Shown one piece after another: positions 44,736 through 54,955 of a stretch of DNA of 64,000 nucleotides (within the stretch, counting starts at the first letter, position 1; each line of letters starts with the position of its first letter). The notes below the pieces were generated by a model that was not told the origin of the DNA, searched no databases, and saw only the letters and a list, made by a program, of their open reading frames with translations. The stretch covers positions 62,001 to 126,000 of the forward strand of contig CACLAC010000001.1 in assembly GCA_902604785.1 (NCBI GenBank), in the 5' to 3' direction. The position numbers were made by a program, and so were the translations under genes. The DNA comes from an uncultured Pelagibacteraceae bacterium. GTDB taxonomy: Bacteria > Pseudomonadota > Alphaproteobacteria > Pelagibacterales > Pelagibacteraceae.

Positions 44736-45344
44736 TTAACTAATAAAATTTATCAAAAATTTATAAATTAAATATGCAAATAAGATGATTATTATAGATA
44801 AAATTATCGAAAATTTTAACAATTTTTTTTCAATGATTTTTTTCATAGTTGCACCAAAATTTCCAATAAGAAAAGCAATTAAAAAAAACCTCAAGCCTCT
44901 TGTTAGTAATGAGACTATTATAAAATAAAATATATTGAAATGAACAAAGCCACTTGTGATGGTTAAGAGTTTAAAAGGGATTGGTGAAAATCCAGCAATA
45001 GCTAATAAAGTCATCCATGCAATTGTTCCACCCTCAGAAGACATCTTATCTTTTAAAAATGAAGTATTGTCGACGCCATAAAGCTCAAATATTCTAACTC
45101 CTATTTCATTAAAAAAAACATATCCAATAAAATACCCCAAGCATGCTCCAAGCAAAGAACCAATTGTAGCAATTAATGCAATTTTAACCCATTCATTTTT
45201 TTTTGCTATTGTCATAGGAATTATTAAAACGTCAGGGGGTATTGGAAAAACAAAACTTTCAATAAAAGACATAATACCCAAAAAAATTTTTGAACTTTTA
45301 TGTCCTGCAAGATTTATAGTTTTTAAGTATAATTCTTTAAACAT
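44736..45344 (-). CDS. DedA/YqaA-family membrane protein
   Basis: FIESFVFPIPPDVLIIPMTIA, IGSLLGACLGYFIGY, GFSPIPFKLLTITSG. Confidence 0.9.
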   Translation of the reverse strand: MFKELYLKTINLAGHKSSKIFLGIMSFIESFVFPIPPDVLIIPMTIAKKNEWVKIALIATIGSLLGACLGYFIGYVFFNEIGVRIFELYGVDNTSFLKDKMSSEGGTIAWMTLLAIAGFSPIPFKLLTITSGFVHFNIFYFIIVSLLTRGLRFFLIAFLIGNFGATMKKIIEKKLLKFSIILSIIIILFAYLIYKFLINFIS

Positions 45345-45406
45345 ATTTTCTTTTATTATATTAAATGTTTTAATACTATAATTTTTATATGAAACTTAAA
45401 ATATTT

Positions 45407-45493
45407 GGGCGAATGGCGGAACTGGTAGACGCGTTGGACTCAAAATCCAATAGTAGCAATACTGTGAGAGTTCGACTCTCTCTTTGCCCACCA
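45407..45493 (+). tRNA. tRNA-Leu (anticodon CAA), CCA encoded
   Basis: GGGCGAA/TTTGCCC acceptor; GGCGGAACTGGTAGACGC D-arm; anticodon stem TTGGA-CTCAAAA-TCCAA; variable arm; GTTCGACTC T-loop; ACCA end. Confidence 0.97.
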
Positions 45494-45501
45494 AATAAAT
45501 T

Positions 45502-47232
45502 ATGAATTTAGATAAATTAAATAGTCTAATTGAATTATTTTTTTATCAAGCAGATAAACAAGATAAAAAAAGTATTTTTTTGCAATGGTTAAATCCAAAT
45601 AATAAAAAAACTTATACATGGGGAGAAACACAACAAAATATATTTAAGTTGTCAAAAATTATAAAAGAAAACATAAAAGAAGGAGACAGATGTCTTTTGG
45701 TGTCTGAAAATAGACCAGAATGGTTTATTGCTGATTTAGCTATTATGTTATCAGGTGGAATTACTGTACCAGCATACACAACTTATACAGAAGAAGATTA
45801 TAAATATTTAATAGAAGACTGTGAACCTGCCTTAGTTATTGTCTCAAATAATGAAATGTTAAAGAAATTAAATAATACTATTAATGAAAAAAATTTTATT
45901 AAAAAAATTATTACATTAGATGAAGTAGATAAGGTAGTTGATAATTTAAATTTAAATAGTAAAGAAATATATTTAGACTTTGAAACAATTTTAAAAAATG
46001 ATTTATTAGAGAAAGATAAAATTCAAAATAACAATTTAAAAAGAACTTCACCCGCTTGTATAATATATACTTCGGGAACTGGTGGAAATCCAAAAGGGGT
46101 AATTTTAAGTCATGGCGGTATTTTAAATAATCTTGTAGGAGCATGTGAAATTATGAAACCATTATTTAATTCAAGACCAGTATTTTTAACTTGGCTTCCA
46201 CTTTCTCATTCATATGAACACTGTGTTCAATTTGCTCAGATAGCTGTGGGAGCAAAAGTTTTTTATGCTGAAAAAATAGAAAAACTTTTAGAAAATATAT
46301 CTGAAGCAAGACCGACAATTATGACAGCTGTTCCAAGATTTTATCAAAATCTTTATAACAAAATTAACATTAATTTAAAAAAACAAACAGGTTTTAAAGC
46401 TAAATTAATTGATGCAACTCTTCGATTGGGTAAGAAAAAATTACTAAATCAAAAAATGACATTTTCTGAAAAATTACTAAATTTAATAGTTGAGTTATTA
46501 GTTAGAAAAAAAATAAAAAAGCAGTTTGGTGGAAATTTAAAAGCTTTTGTTTCTGGTGGGGGTGCCCTAGACAAAGAAATAGGTGAATTTTTAAATTCTG
46601 TAGGACTGCCTACACTTCAAGGTTATGGTTTAACAGAAACATCACCAGTTGTTAGTTGCAACCCTATACATAAGATAAAGGTAGAAACTGTTGGTCCTCC
46701 TTTTAAGGGAAACCAAGTCAAAATTGCTGATGATGGAGAAATTTTGGTTAAGGGAGAAAATGTTATGCTTGGATATTGGAATAAAAAAGAGGAAACAGAA
46801 AATGTTATTAGAGATGGTTGGCTCCATACTGGAGATATAGGCAAAATAGACTCCGAAGATGGTTATTTAAAAATTACTGACAGAAAAAAAGATATTATTG
46901 TAAGTGCGGGAGGAGATAATATTTCACCAGCTAAAATTGAAAATATGATTACAAATGAGGCAGAAATTGATCAATGCATGGTTTATGGAGATAAGAAAAA
47001 TTATTTAGTTGCTTTAATAGTACCTAATAAAGATTTTTTAAAAGAAAAAGAAAAAATAAATAATGTAATTGAGAAAATAAATAAAAAATTAACTTTAGTA
47101 GAAAAAATAAAAAGAATTCAATTAATAGACGAAAATTTTTCTATAGAAAATGGTTTAATGACACCAACAATGAAAGTGAAAAGAAAAAAAGTTACAGAAA
47201 AATATAAAAATCAATTAGAAAAACTTTATTAA
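45502..47232 (+). CDS. Long-chain acyl-CoA synthetase (AMP-forming)
   Basis: IIYTSGTGGNPKGVILSHGG, LQGYGLTETSPVVSCNP, DGWLHTGDIGKID, TDRKKDIIVSAGGDNISP. Confidence 0.93.
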   Translation: MNLDKLNSLIELFFYQADKQDKKSIFLQWLNPNNKKTYTWGETQQNIFKLSKIIKENIKEGDRCLLVSENRPEWFIADLAIMLSGGITVPAYTTYTEEDYKYLIEDCEPALVIVSNNEMLKKLNNTINEKNFIKKIITLDEVDKVVDNLNLNSKEIYLDFETILKNDLLEKDKIQNNNLKRTSPACIIYTSGTGGNPKGVILSHGGILNNLVGACEIMKPLFNSRPVFLTWLPLSHSYEHCVQFAQIAVGAKVFYAEKIEKLLENISEARPTIMTAVPRFYQNLYNKININLKKQTGFKAKLIDATLRLGKKKLLNQKMTFSEKLLNLIVELLVRKKIKKQFGGNLKAFVSGGGALDKEIGEFLNSVGLPTLQGYGLTETSPVVSCNPIHKIKVETVGPPFKGNQVKIADDGEILVKGENVMLGYWNKKEETENVIRDGWLHTGDIGKIDSEDGYLKITDRKKDIIVSAGGDNISPAKIENMITNEAEIDQCMVYGDKKNYLVALIVPNKDFLKEKEKINNVIEKINKKLTLVEKIKRIQLIDENFSIENGLMTPTMKVKRKKVTEKYKNQLEKLY

Positions 47233-47342
47233 TTTAATTTTTTAAAACAGTTTATTAATCGCAATTTACTTAACTTTTTTTTATTATTATTAAAATAAAA
47301 ATAAAAAAATTATTTTTAGATAAATCAAGAATAATTAAAGAT

Positions 47343-47371
47343 TTGACATAACTATTTAAAAAAAATAAAAA
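47343..47371 (+). promoter_or_regulatory. Candidate sigma70 promoter for the 26-aa peptide gene
   Basis: TTGACA (47343-47348), 17-nt spacer, TAAAAA (47366-47371). Confidence 0.55.
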
Positions 47372-47381
47372 AAGATAACTA

Positions 47382-47402
47382 AACGAATCAAAAAGATTCG
47401 TT
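47382..47402 (+). promoter_or_regulatory. Perfect inverted repeat in the predicted 5' UTR of the 26-aa peptide gene
   Basis: AACGAATC-AAAAA-GATTCGTT, just upstream of SD AGGGAGC. Confidence 0.6.
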
Positions 47403-47422
47403 AATTAAAAAGGGAGCTAAAG

Positions 47423-47503
47423 ATGGCTAAAAGAAGAAAAAAAGCTGCTAAGAAAAGCAAAAAGAAAGCTAAGAAAAAAGCTAAGAAAAGAAGAAGAAGA
47501 TAA
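47423..47503 (+). CDS. Very basic 26-aa Lys/Arg/Ala peptide, not in the supplied ORF track
   Basis: ATG at 47423 after AGGGAG SD; MAKRRKKAAKKSKKKAKKKAKKRRRR*; followed by strong terminator. Confidence 0.75.
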   Translation: MAKRRKKAAKKSKKKAKKKAKKRRRR

Positions 47504-47518
47504 GTTAATCTTTTAGAG

Positions 47519-47557
47519 AACGCTTCTCATGGCGCTTGCGTGGGAAGCGTTTTTTTA
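47519..47557 (+). terminator. Strong intrinsic terminator between the 26-aa gene and convergent carD
   Basis: AACGCTTCTCATG-GCGCTTG-CGTGGGAAGCGTT, 13-bp stem with two G-T wobbles, then T tract. Confidence 0.9.
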
Positions 47558-48406
47558 TTGTGCCGCTTCTGCCTCTGGAACGTCTAATTTTTGATTAGTA
47601 TTAGTTTCTTGTACTTTTTGTATCTGTTTTTCCAAATTTCTTTTTAATGCCTTATCAATTTTCTTTTGAGTATTTTCTAAACTAGAATTCATAACTATTT
47701 GAAATTCTGCTAGTAGCCGATCATATGCTTTTTCAAATAGCTGCCTCTCACTGTATGATTGATCTATCATTAAATCATCACCTTTATTAAGATCTCTGAC
47801 AACTTCAGCTAAATCATAAATTTTACCTGATGAAATTTTTGACTCATACTCTTGAGCCCTCCTACTCCACATAGATCTTTTTATTTTGGGTTTACTTTTT
47901 AAAATACTTATACATTTGTTAACTTGATTTATTGTAGCTAATGGTCTTAAATGTAATTGCTTATTTATTGGTACCATTCCATTAGCTTTATCTTTTTCAA
48001 ATCTTAAAACATAAGTTTCAACATTTATTCCACCAATACTAATTTTTTTTATTTCAGTAATTTGACCTACGCCGTGTTTTGGATAAACAACATAATCTTT
48101 TACTTTATATTCTTTTTTTTCAGAATCTTGTTTTTTAATTTTTTTTATTTCAGGTTTAAGTTCATTATTTTTTGATATTCTTAATAAATCATTTTTATTC
48201 TCTATTTTCTGTTTTTTAGGAGATTTCTTTATAGGTATTTTTTTAACTAAATCTTTTTTAATTAATTTTTTTGATTTTATTTTTTTTTCATTTTTAAAGA
48301 TCTTAACAAATTTAGAATTCTTTTTTCTTTTAGTTTTTTTTTTTGGAACTTTTGTTTTTTTTACTTCTTTTTTTTTATTCAAGATTTTCTTTAAAATATT
48401 TTTCAT
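47555..48406 (-). CDS. CarD/CdnL-family transcriptional regulator with lysine-rich N-terminal extension
   Basis: [74 protein letters not shown]. Confidence 0.92.
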   Translation of the reverse strand: MKNILKKILNKKKEVKKTKVPKKKTKRKKNSKFVKIFKNEKKIKSKKLIKKDLVKKIPIKKSPKKQKIENKNDLLRISKNNELKPEIKKIKKQDSEKKEYKVKDYVVYPKHGVGQITEIKKISIGGINVETYVLRFEKDKANGMVPINKQLHLRPLATINQVNKCISILKSKPKIKRSMWSRRAQEYESKISSGKIYDLAEVVRDLNKGDDLMIDQSYSERQLFEKAYDRLLAEFQIVMNSSLENTQKKIDKALKRNLEKQIQKVQETNTNQKLDVPEAEAAQ

Positions 48407-48704
48407 ACTTATCTTTTACATCTTTAAATTTTTCATGATCCTCAGGTGGATCTTTTTTTTCACTTATGTTTGGCCAAATTTCAGAGTATTTTGTATTTAC
48501 CTCCAGCCATTTGTTGCTACCATCTTCTTGGTCTGAAACTATAGCATCAACCGGACATTCTGGCTCACAAACGCCACAATCTATACACTCATCCGGTTTA
48601 ATTACAAGCATATTTTTTCCTTCATAAAAACAATCAACAGGACAAACTTCCACACAATCAGTTAGCTTGCATTTTATACATTTATCATTAACTAGATATG
48701 TCAT
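48375..48704 (-). CDS. fdxA: 7Fe/8Fe-type ferredoxin
   Basis: [37 protein letters not shown]. Confidence 0.95.
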   Translation of the reverse strand: MTYLVNDKCIKCKLTDCVEVCPVDCFYEGKNMLVIKPDECIDCGVCEPECPVDAIVSDQEDGSNKWLEVNTKYSEIWPNISEKKDPPEDHEKFKDVKDKYEKYFKENLE

Positions 48705-49122
48705 TATTCTTTTTAATAACTTTTTCTTTTATATCTCCTACTACTTTATTATCTAAATATAATAATCCTGACAATCTTCTCATTAGATTTGTCTCATACA
48801 TATCAGCATTTTTATCTGAATAAATAATATTCCACAGTGCCTCTATTATTAATTTTTTTTTGTCTTCACTAATATTTTTAACTTCTTTTGTAAAATCTAA
48901 AATTTGATTTGAATCTTTTACTTTTTTTTCCGATTCTTCCATAATTTCATCTATTTTTTTAGCTTCTGCTCCCATTTCTATTAAGGCTTTTTTAATTATT
49001 TGCTTTTCTTTTTCTGTAAATTTTTCGTCTATCTTTGCAGAATATATTAATAAAGATGCAACAGAAATTAAAGATAAATTATTATTTATTTCTAACTCTT
49101 CTTTTTTAAATAAATTAAACAT
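48688..49122 (-). CDS. TerB-like (tellurite resistance B fold) protein
   Basis: Acidic helical protein: [26 protein letters not shown]...[28 protein letters not shown]. Confidence 0.8.
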   Translation of the reverse strand: MFNLFKKEELEINNNLSLISVASLLIYSAKIDEKFTEKEKQIIKKALIEMGAEAKKIDEIMEESEKKVKDSNQILDFTKEVKNISEDKKKLIIEALWNIIYSDKNADMYETNLMRRLSGLLYLDNKVVGDIKEKVIKKNNDISS

Positions 49123-51605
49123 TATTTTAAATTTAATTGACTTAATATACCAAATGGATTGTTTATTTTGTCTATTTGTTTTGATTTCTTTCTAATTATT
49201 TTTTTATTTGAAACATATTTAAAGTAAACATCTTTATCTTTTTTATAAGTATTATAACCCATGCTTTGCAAAAGTTTTACAAAATTTTCTTTATTAGATC
49301 CAAGTAAATTTAACATTTCAGGTATTAATTTTATTTCATTATTTTTCTCTTTATTTGAGTTTAATAATAAAATAAATAGTCTTTCCAATATATCAATTCT
49401 AACAAAAAACCTATCAAATTTTTCAAAGCCACAAAGTAGCATGAACTCTTTATCAATTTTTTCCTTTTCTTCTAAAAAATTAAGTCCAAAAGTTGGTGGT
49501 AAAAGATTTAAATTTTTTTCATTAAAACTTTTCCATAATAAAATTCTCAGTGAAACAGAGCTTGGTTTAAATAATTTAAATAAAAAAATATGATATCTTC
49601 CAAATTTAACTCCAATTCTTCTTAGTTTACCCCTTTGATCTTGATCTAATTTATTTAGATAGTTTGATACATTTTCTCTTTTAACAACTCCATTGTTTTC
49701 ATATAAATGATAAGATAGAGCTCTAAGTTCTGGATTACTTTCTTTAATATTTTTTAAATCTATAAGACTTTTAAGTTCAATTTTTATTTTTTCATTTACC
49801 CATTTTTGTAAATATGTACTAAGTTTTAATTTTTCATCATATTCAATCATATCGTCAATAATTAAATCAATTTGAGGGTTCAAATAATCAGATCCAGGTA
49901 TTAATTTTGCTATTGGATATTTTTTCCAATAAATCTTAAAATTATCTTTTAATTCAATTAATCCTGTTTCTATAATTTGAAAAATTCTTTTAATTATTTC
50001 AGGACTTACATTTTGTCTTGCAGCTTTTTTTAATGATTTAATATCAGAATCTAAAGCATCAGTTTTAAAGTCTAATTCTAATTTAAGACCTTTCAGATGA
50101 CCTATATATTGTTGGTTAATCATAACTTTTTCTTCATCTATTATTTTTGTATCAAGTAATATATCTTGTTTTAATCCTTTAGCTAAAACGCTTGCTCTTT
50201 TATCTATAAATGTTTTTGTTAATTCTTCGTGCAGCCTATCAGATAACTTATCTTCTAAGTTTTTTGTTCTTTCTATCCAATAATCTTGGTTCTCAACCCA
50301 GTTAGATTTATTTGAAACATAAGCCCAAGTTCTTACATTTGCAATTCTATTTGACAAAGAATCTACATTTCCATCTAATTTGTCTAGTGTTGATAGTTGT
50401 TCTTTCATATATTGATTTGGTATTTTTTTTGTTTTTCCAGTTAAAAATTGAAAAACTTTGCCAACAACCTCTATATGATGTCCGTAAGTTTTTTTCACAA
50501 AATCAGGAATTTGACAACATTCCCAAATTATTTTTAAATTTTCTTCATTATCTTTAATGTCTATATTTGGCGAATCTTTTATAAAATATTTTAATACTTT
50601 TTCATCTTCGCATTCGTTTATTCTCTTTAACCAATCTTTTTTCGGCTTTTCATCTAAAGATTTTAATAAACTTAGTTTATTATTAAAATTTAGTTTAGAA
50701 TTTCTCCAAAAAATATTTTCAATTTCACTAAATGTGTTTTTTTCAATCACTTCTGCTTCATCTGAATTAATTTCACTACAATCTCCTGTAATTCCAAAAT
50801 ATCCATTATTTTTGTATCTTCCTGCTCTCCCTGCAATTTGTCCAATTTCATATAAGTTTAATCTTCTAAGTTTTTTTCCATCAAATTTTTTTAAGTTTGA
50901 AAAATAGACATTATCTAAATCCATATTTATTCCCATTCCTATTGCATCAGTGGCAACAAGGTAATCTACATCATCAGATTGATATAAGTTGACTTGAGCA
51001 TTCCTTGTTTTGGGACTTAAAGATCCCATTACAATAGCTGCACCACCTTTTTGTCTTCTAATTAATTCTGCGATTGCATAAACTTCTTCTGTAGAAAAAG
51101 CTATGATTGCACTTTTTCTTTCTATTCTAGAAATTTTCTTATGACCACTAAAAGATAATTTTGAAAATCTTTCTTTATTTAAAAATTCAATATCATCATC
51201 TAATTTTTCAATTATACTTTTTATAATATTTGAACCCATAAGCATTGTTATTTTTTCACCTCTAAGATTTAGAAGTCTATCTGTAAAAATATGTCCTCTT
51301 TCATGATCATTACACATTTGTATTTCATCTATTCCAACAAATTCTAAATCTTTATCTATTGGCATAGACTCAACAGTGCATAAAAAATATTTTGCATTTA
51401 GAGGGATAATTTTTTCCTCTCCTGTAATCAAAGCAACTTTAGATGAATCAATTTTTTTAATTACCTTATCGTAAACTTCTCTAGCGAGTAATCTCAATGG
51501 AAAACCTATCATTCCAGAATTAAATGAAAGCATTGTTTCTATTGCCAAGAAGGTTTTTCCAGTATTAGTTGGGCCAAGAACTGCAGAAACTTTATTTTTT
51601 TTCAT
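49122..51605 (-). CDS. Suv3-like/mitochondrial-type RNA helicase
   Basis: LGPTNTGKTFLAIE (Walker A), DEIQM, TDAIGMGINMDLDNVYFSNLKKFDG, GQIAGRAGRY. Confidence 0.9.
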   Translation of the reverse strand: MKKNKVSAVLGPTNTGKTFLAIETMLSFNSGMIGFPLRLLAREVYDKVIKKIDSSKVALITGEEKIIPLNAKYFLCTVESMPIDKDLEFVGIDEIQMCNDHERGHIFTDRLLNLRGEKITMLMGSNIIKSIIEKLDDDIEFLNKERFSKLSFSGHKKISRIERKSAIIAFSTEEVYAIAELIRRQKGGAAIVMGSLSPKTRNAQVNLYQSDDVDYLVATDAIGMGINMDLDNVYFSNLKKFDGKKLRRLNLYEIGQIAGRAGRYKNNGYFGITGDCSEINSDEAEVIEKNTFSEIENIFWRNSKLNFNNKLSLLKSLDEKPKKDWLKRINECEDEKVLKYFIKDSPNIDIKDNEENLKIIWECCQIPDFVKKTYGHHIEVVGKVFQFLTGKTKKIPNQYMKEQLSTLDKLDGNVDSLSNRIANVRTWAYVSNKSNWVENQDYWIERTKNLEDKLSDRLHEELTKTFIDKRASVLAKGLKQDILLDTKIIDEEKVMINQQYIGHLKGLKLELDFKTDALDSDIKSLKKAARQNVSPEIIKRIFQIIETGLIELKDNFKIYWKKYPIAKLIPGSDYLNPQIDLIIDDMIEYDEKLKLSTYLQKWVNEKIKIELKSLIDLKNIKESNPELRALSYHLYENNGVVKRENVSNYLNKLDQDQRGKLRRIGVKFGRYHIFLFKLFKPSSVSLRILLWKSFNEKNLNLLPPTFGLNFLEEKEKIDKEFMLLCGFEKFDRFFVRIDILERLFILLLNSNKEKNNEIKLIPEMLNLLGSNKENFVKLLQSMGYNTYKKDKDVYFKYVSNKKIIRKKSKQIDKINNPFGILSQLNLK

Positions 51606-51767
51606 TTCAACCTTTAGTATGATATTTTTCTTACCTACTATATTTTGTTACCCAAAAAGAACAAAAATAGTCTAAAACAGGTCCGAATCAGAAGGGAAAA
51701 AGTTCTCATCATAATTTTTTGTATATTAAAGGTTATCATAAATTTAATAAATTCAATATAATTTTTT

Positions 51768-53723
51768 ATGAATAAAAAATTATGGGAAGCGTCTTTATCC
51801 ATAAAGAAAAAATCAAATTTGTATAAATTTGAAAAATTCATTTCAAAAAAATTTAATTATAAGTCAAATAAAAATTATAAAAAATTATTTAATTGGAGTA
51901 TTAATAATCTATATTCATTTTGGAATTCAATTTGGGACTATACAAACGTTAAAGGAAACAAAGTTGAGAAATTTAAATATTCAAAAGACTTTATAAAAAA
52001 TAAATTTTTTGTAAATTCAAAGCTAAACTTTGCTGAAAATCTTTTATCTAAAAAAGATAATTCTAAAGCAATTACATTTATTAGTGAAAATGGATATAGA
52101 GAAGTAAGATCATGGAAAAGTTTAAGTCGCAATACTTCAAGACTGATTCAATTTTTTAAAGAAAATAATATCTCTAAAAAAGATAGGGTAGCAGCATATA
52201 TGTCTAATCAAATTGAGACTGTTGAATGTTTTTTAGCTACCTCAACAATTGGTGCCATATGGTCCTCATGCTCTCCAGATTTTGGAACTCAAGGATTAAT
52301 AGAAAGATTTTCTCAAATCAAGCCAAAAATATTAATTTTGACAGATAGATATTATTACAACGGTAAAGAAATAAAAATTTTAGAAAGACTTCCACTAATA
52401 CTAAATAAAATCAAATCAATAAAAACTGTTTTAATTGTAAATTATCCAGGAAAAAAATATTTAAAACAAAAAAAAATAAAAGCTATTAGTTTTCATAGTT
52501 TAAATAAAATATATAAAACCAAATATAATAAAATTATATTTAAAAGATTTGATTTTGATCACGAATTAGCAATTTTATATTCAAGTGGTACTACGGGAAA
52601 GCCAAAATGTATTTGTCATAGATCTGGTGGAGTTTTGTTGCAACATTTAAAAGAGCATCAATTACATTGCGAAGTAAAGCCAGGTGATAATGTTTTTTAT
52701 TTTACTACTTGTGGATGGATGATGTGGAATTGGCTTTTAACATTTCTTGCATCAAAAGCATCAATAGTTTTATTTGATGGTTTTCCAATGTTTAAAAGTC
52801 ATGATTTATTATTTAAAATTGCTGAAAAAGAAAAAATTACTTTGTTTGGAGTGAGTGCGAAATATATTGATCAACTAAGAAAGTTAAAAATTAAAATAAA
52901 ATCAAAATTTAAATTAATTAAATTAAAAACAATTTGCTCAACAGGATCACCACTTTCAGAAGATAATTTTCAATATGTTTACGATAATATAAAAAAAAAT
53001 GTTCATTTAGCTTCTATAGCAGGAGGAACAGATCTAGTGTCTTGTTTTGTTTTAGGTAATATTTTTTCTCCTGTTTATAAAGGACAAATTCAAAATAATG
53101 GTCTTGGAATGAATACTGATGTTTTTTCAGATAAAGGAAAATCGTTAATAAATAAAAAAGGAGAGTTAGTTTGTAAAACACCTTTTCCATCAATGCCAAA
53201 ATTATTTTGGAATGATAAAAATAATACTAAATACAAAAATGCATATTTTAATAAATTTAAAAATATTTGGCATCATGGGGATTATGCAGAAAGGAAAAAA
53301 AATGGTGGGTATATTATTTATGGAAGATCAGACGCCACTTTAAATCCCGGAGGAGTTAGACTTGGAACAGCAGAAATTTACTCAGTTGTTGAAAAATTTA
53401 AGAATGTAAAAGAATCTATTGTTGTAAGCCAATCTTGGGATAATGATGTTAGAATTATATTATTTTTAGTTTTAAACAAACCTAATTCATTGGATAATTT
53501 ATTTGTTGAAAAGCTTAAAAAAACTATAAGAACAGAAGCATCACCAAGACACGTGCCTGCAAAAATTATAGAAGTTGGTGATATTCCTAGAACAAAGAAC
53601 GGTAAAATCGTAGAATTAGCCGTTAAAAATATAATTGAAGGAAATAATATAAAAAATATTGAAGCGTTAGCTAATCCAAATGCATTGAAACATTATAAGA
53701 ATTTAAAACAGTTACAAACATAA
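51768..53723 (+). CDS. Acetoacetyl-CoA synthetase-like acyl-CoA ligase
   Basis: ILYSSGTTGKPKCICHRSGGVLLQHLKEHQLHCEVKPGD, GRSDATLNPGGVRLGTAEIY, PRTKNGKIVELAVK. Confidence 0.92.
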   Translation: MNKKLWEASLSIKKKSNLYKFEKFISKKFNYKSNKNYKKLFNWSINNLYSFWNSIWDYTNVKGNKVEKFKYSKDFIKNKFFVNSKLNFAENLLSKKDNSKAITFISENGYREVRSWKSLSRNTSRLIQFFKENNISKKDRVAAYMSNQIETVECFLATSTIGAIWSSCSPDFGTQGLIERFSQIKPKILILTDRYYYNGKEIKILERLPLILNKIKSIKTVLIVNYPGKKYLKQKKIKAISFHSLNKIYKTKYNKIIFKRFDFDHELAILYSSGTTGKPKCICHRSGGVLLQHLKEHQLHCEVKPGDNVFYFTTCGWMMWNWLLTFLASKASIVLFDGFPMFKSHDLLFKIAEKEKITLFGVSAKYIDQLRKLKIKIKSKFKLIKLKTICSTGSPLSEDNFQYVYDNIKKNVHLASIAGGTDLVSCFVLGNIFSPVYKGQIQNNGLGMNTDVFSDKGKSLINKKGELVCKTPFPSMPKLFWNDKNNTKYKNAYFNKFKNIWHHGDYAERKKNGGYIIYGRSDATLNPGGVRLGTAEIYSVVEKFKNVKESIVVSQSWDNDVRIILFLVLNKPNSLDNLFVEKLKKTIRTEASPRHVPAKIIEVGDIPRTKNGKIVELAVKNIIEGNNIKNIEALANPNALKHYKNLKQLQT

Positions 53724-54949
53724 TGATTAAAAATAAAATTAAGAATCTTAATTTATCTGCAACATTAAAGATAAATGAAATTTCAAAAAAATTAGAAAAT
53801 GAAGGAAAAAAAATTATTAAGTTTGGTTTTGGAGAATCGCCTTTTCCTGTGCCAGCTAAAGTTGTGGATGAACTTAAAAAAAACGCTCATCAAAAAAGTT
53901 ATTTACCAATCCAAGGCTTGGATGATCTTAGATCTTCTATTTCAAAATATGAGTCAAAAAAGAAAAATAAAAATTTTTCATCAGAACAAATAATTATCGG
54001 ACCTGGATCAAAAGAACTTATGTTTTTACTACATCTTTCTTTCGATGGAGATATAATAATTCCTACTCCTAGCTGGGTTTCCTATAAACCTCAATCAATC
54101 ATAGCAGACAACCAATTTCATTGGATTGAAACTGTTGCTGAAAATAATTGGTATCCATCTGCAGAAAGTCTTGAAAAATTGATATTTAAAAATAAAGAGA
54201 AAAATTATTTATTGATTTTAAATTCTCCAAATAATCCTTCGGGGCAAGTATGTAAAAATATAAAAGAGATAAGCGAAATTATAAAAAAAAATAAAATAAT
54301 CGTTTTGTCTGATGAAATTTATTCTGAATTAACATTTGATGAAAATTATGAATCTATATCAAATTTTTGTCCAGAAAAAGTTATTGTTAGTAATGGGCTT
54401 AGCAAGTGGTGTGGCGCAGGAGGTTGGAGGCTTGGTTATTTTATAATTCCAAATGAACTAAATAAATTAAAAAATTCCATGAAAGTTCTAGCTAGCGAAA
54501 CATTTTCAGCAGTCAGTGCACCAATTCAATTTGCTGCAATATCAGCTTTTAAAGATGATCATTATGAGTATATTTTAAAGTCAAAAAAAATATTAAAATC
54601 AATTGGTGAATATATTTATAATAACTTAAAGTCCAATAATGTTGTTATGAATAAACCAATGGGTGGCTTTTATTTAATGCCAGAATTTTTAAATAAAACA
54701 TTTAATACTTCTACAGAAATGTGCACAGATCTTTTAAATAAAAAAGGTGTAGCAATTTTACCTGGATCTGACTTTGGTTTTTCAACTGAAAAAATGATAA
54801 GTCGTTTAAGCTATACAGATTTTAATGGAAAAAATTTTATGTCAAACATAAGTTTAGACACAAAAGTTGATGAAGATTTAATTAAAAAATTTGCTCCTAA
54901 AATCATAGAGGGAACAAAAAGACTTAAAGATTGGGTTGAAAAAGCCTAA
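53723..54949 (+). CDS. Class I/II pyridoxal-phosphate aminotransferase
   Basis: LILNSPNNPSGQV, LSDEIYSELTF, SNGLSKWCGAGGWRLGYF. Confidence 0.92.
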   Translation: MIKNKIKNLNLSATLKINEISKKLENEGKKIIKFGFGESPFPVPAKVVDELKKNAHQKSYLPIQGLDDLRSSISKYESKKKNKNFSSEQIIIGPGSKELMFLLHLSFDGDIIIPTPSWVSYKPQSIIADNQFHWIETVAENNWYPSAESLEKLIFKNKEKNYLLILNSPNNPSGQVCKNIKEISEIIKKNKIIVLSDEIYSELTFDENYESISNFCPEKVIVSNGLSKWCGAGGWRLGYFIIPNELNKLKNSMKVLASETFSAVSAPIQFAAISAFKDDHYEYILKSKKILKSIGEYIYNNLKSNNVVMNKPMGGFYLMPEFLNKTFNTSTEMCTDLLNKKGVAILPGSDFGFSTEKMISRLSYTDFNGKNFMSNISLDTKVDEDLIKKFAPKIIEGTKRLKDWVEKA

Positions 54950-54955
54950 TATAAC

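Noticed and set aside
51638-51841. 67-aa reverse ORF between helicase and acetoacetyl-CoA synthetase
   Set aside because: Overlaps the start of the acyl-CoA ligase, low-complexity hydrophobic, no SD seen.
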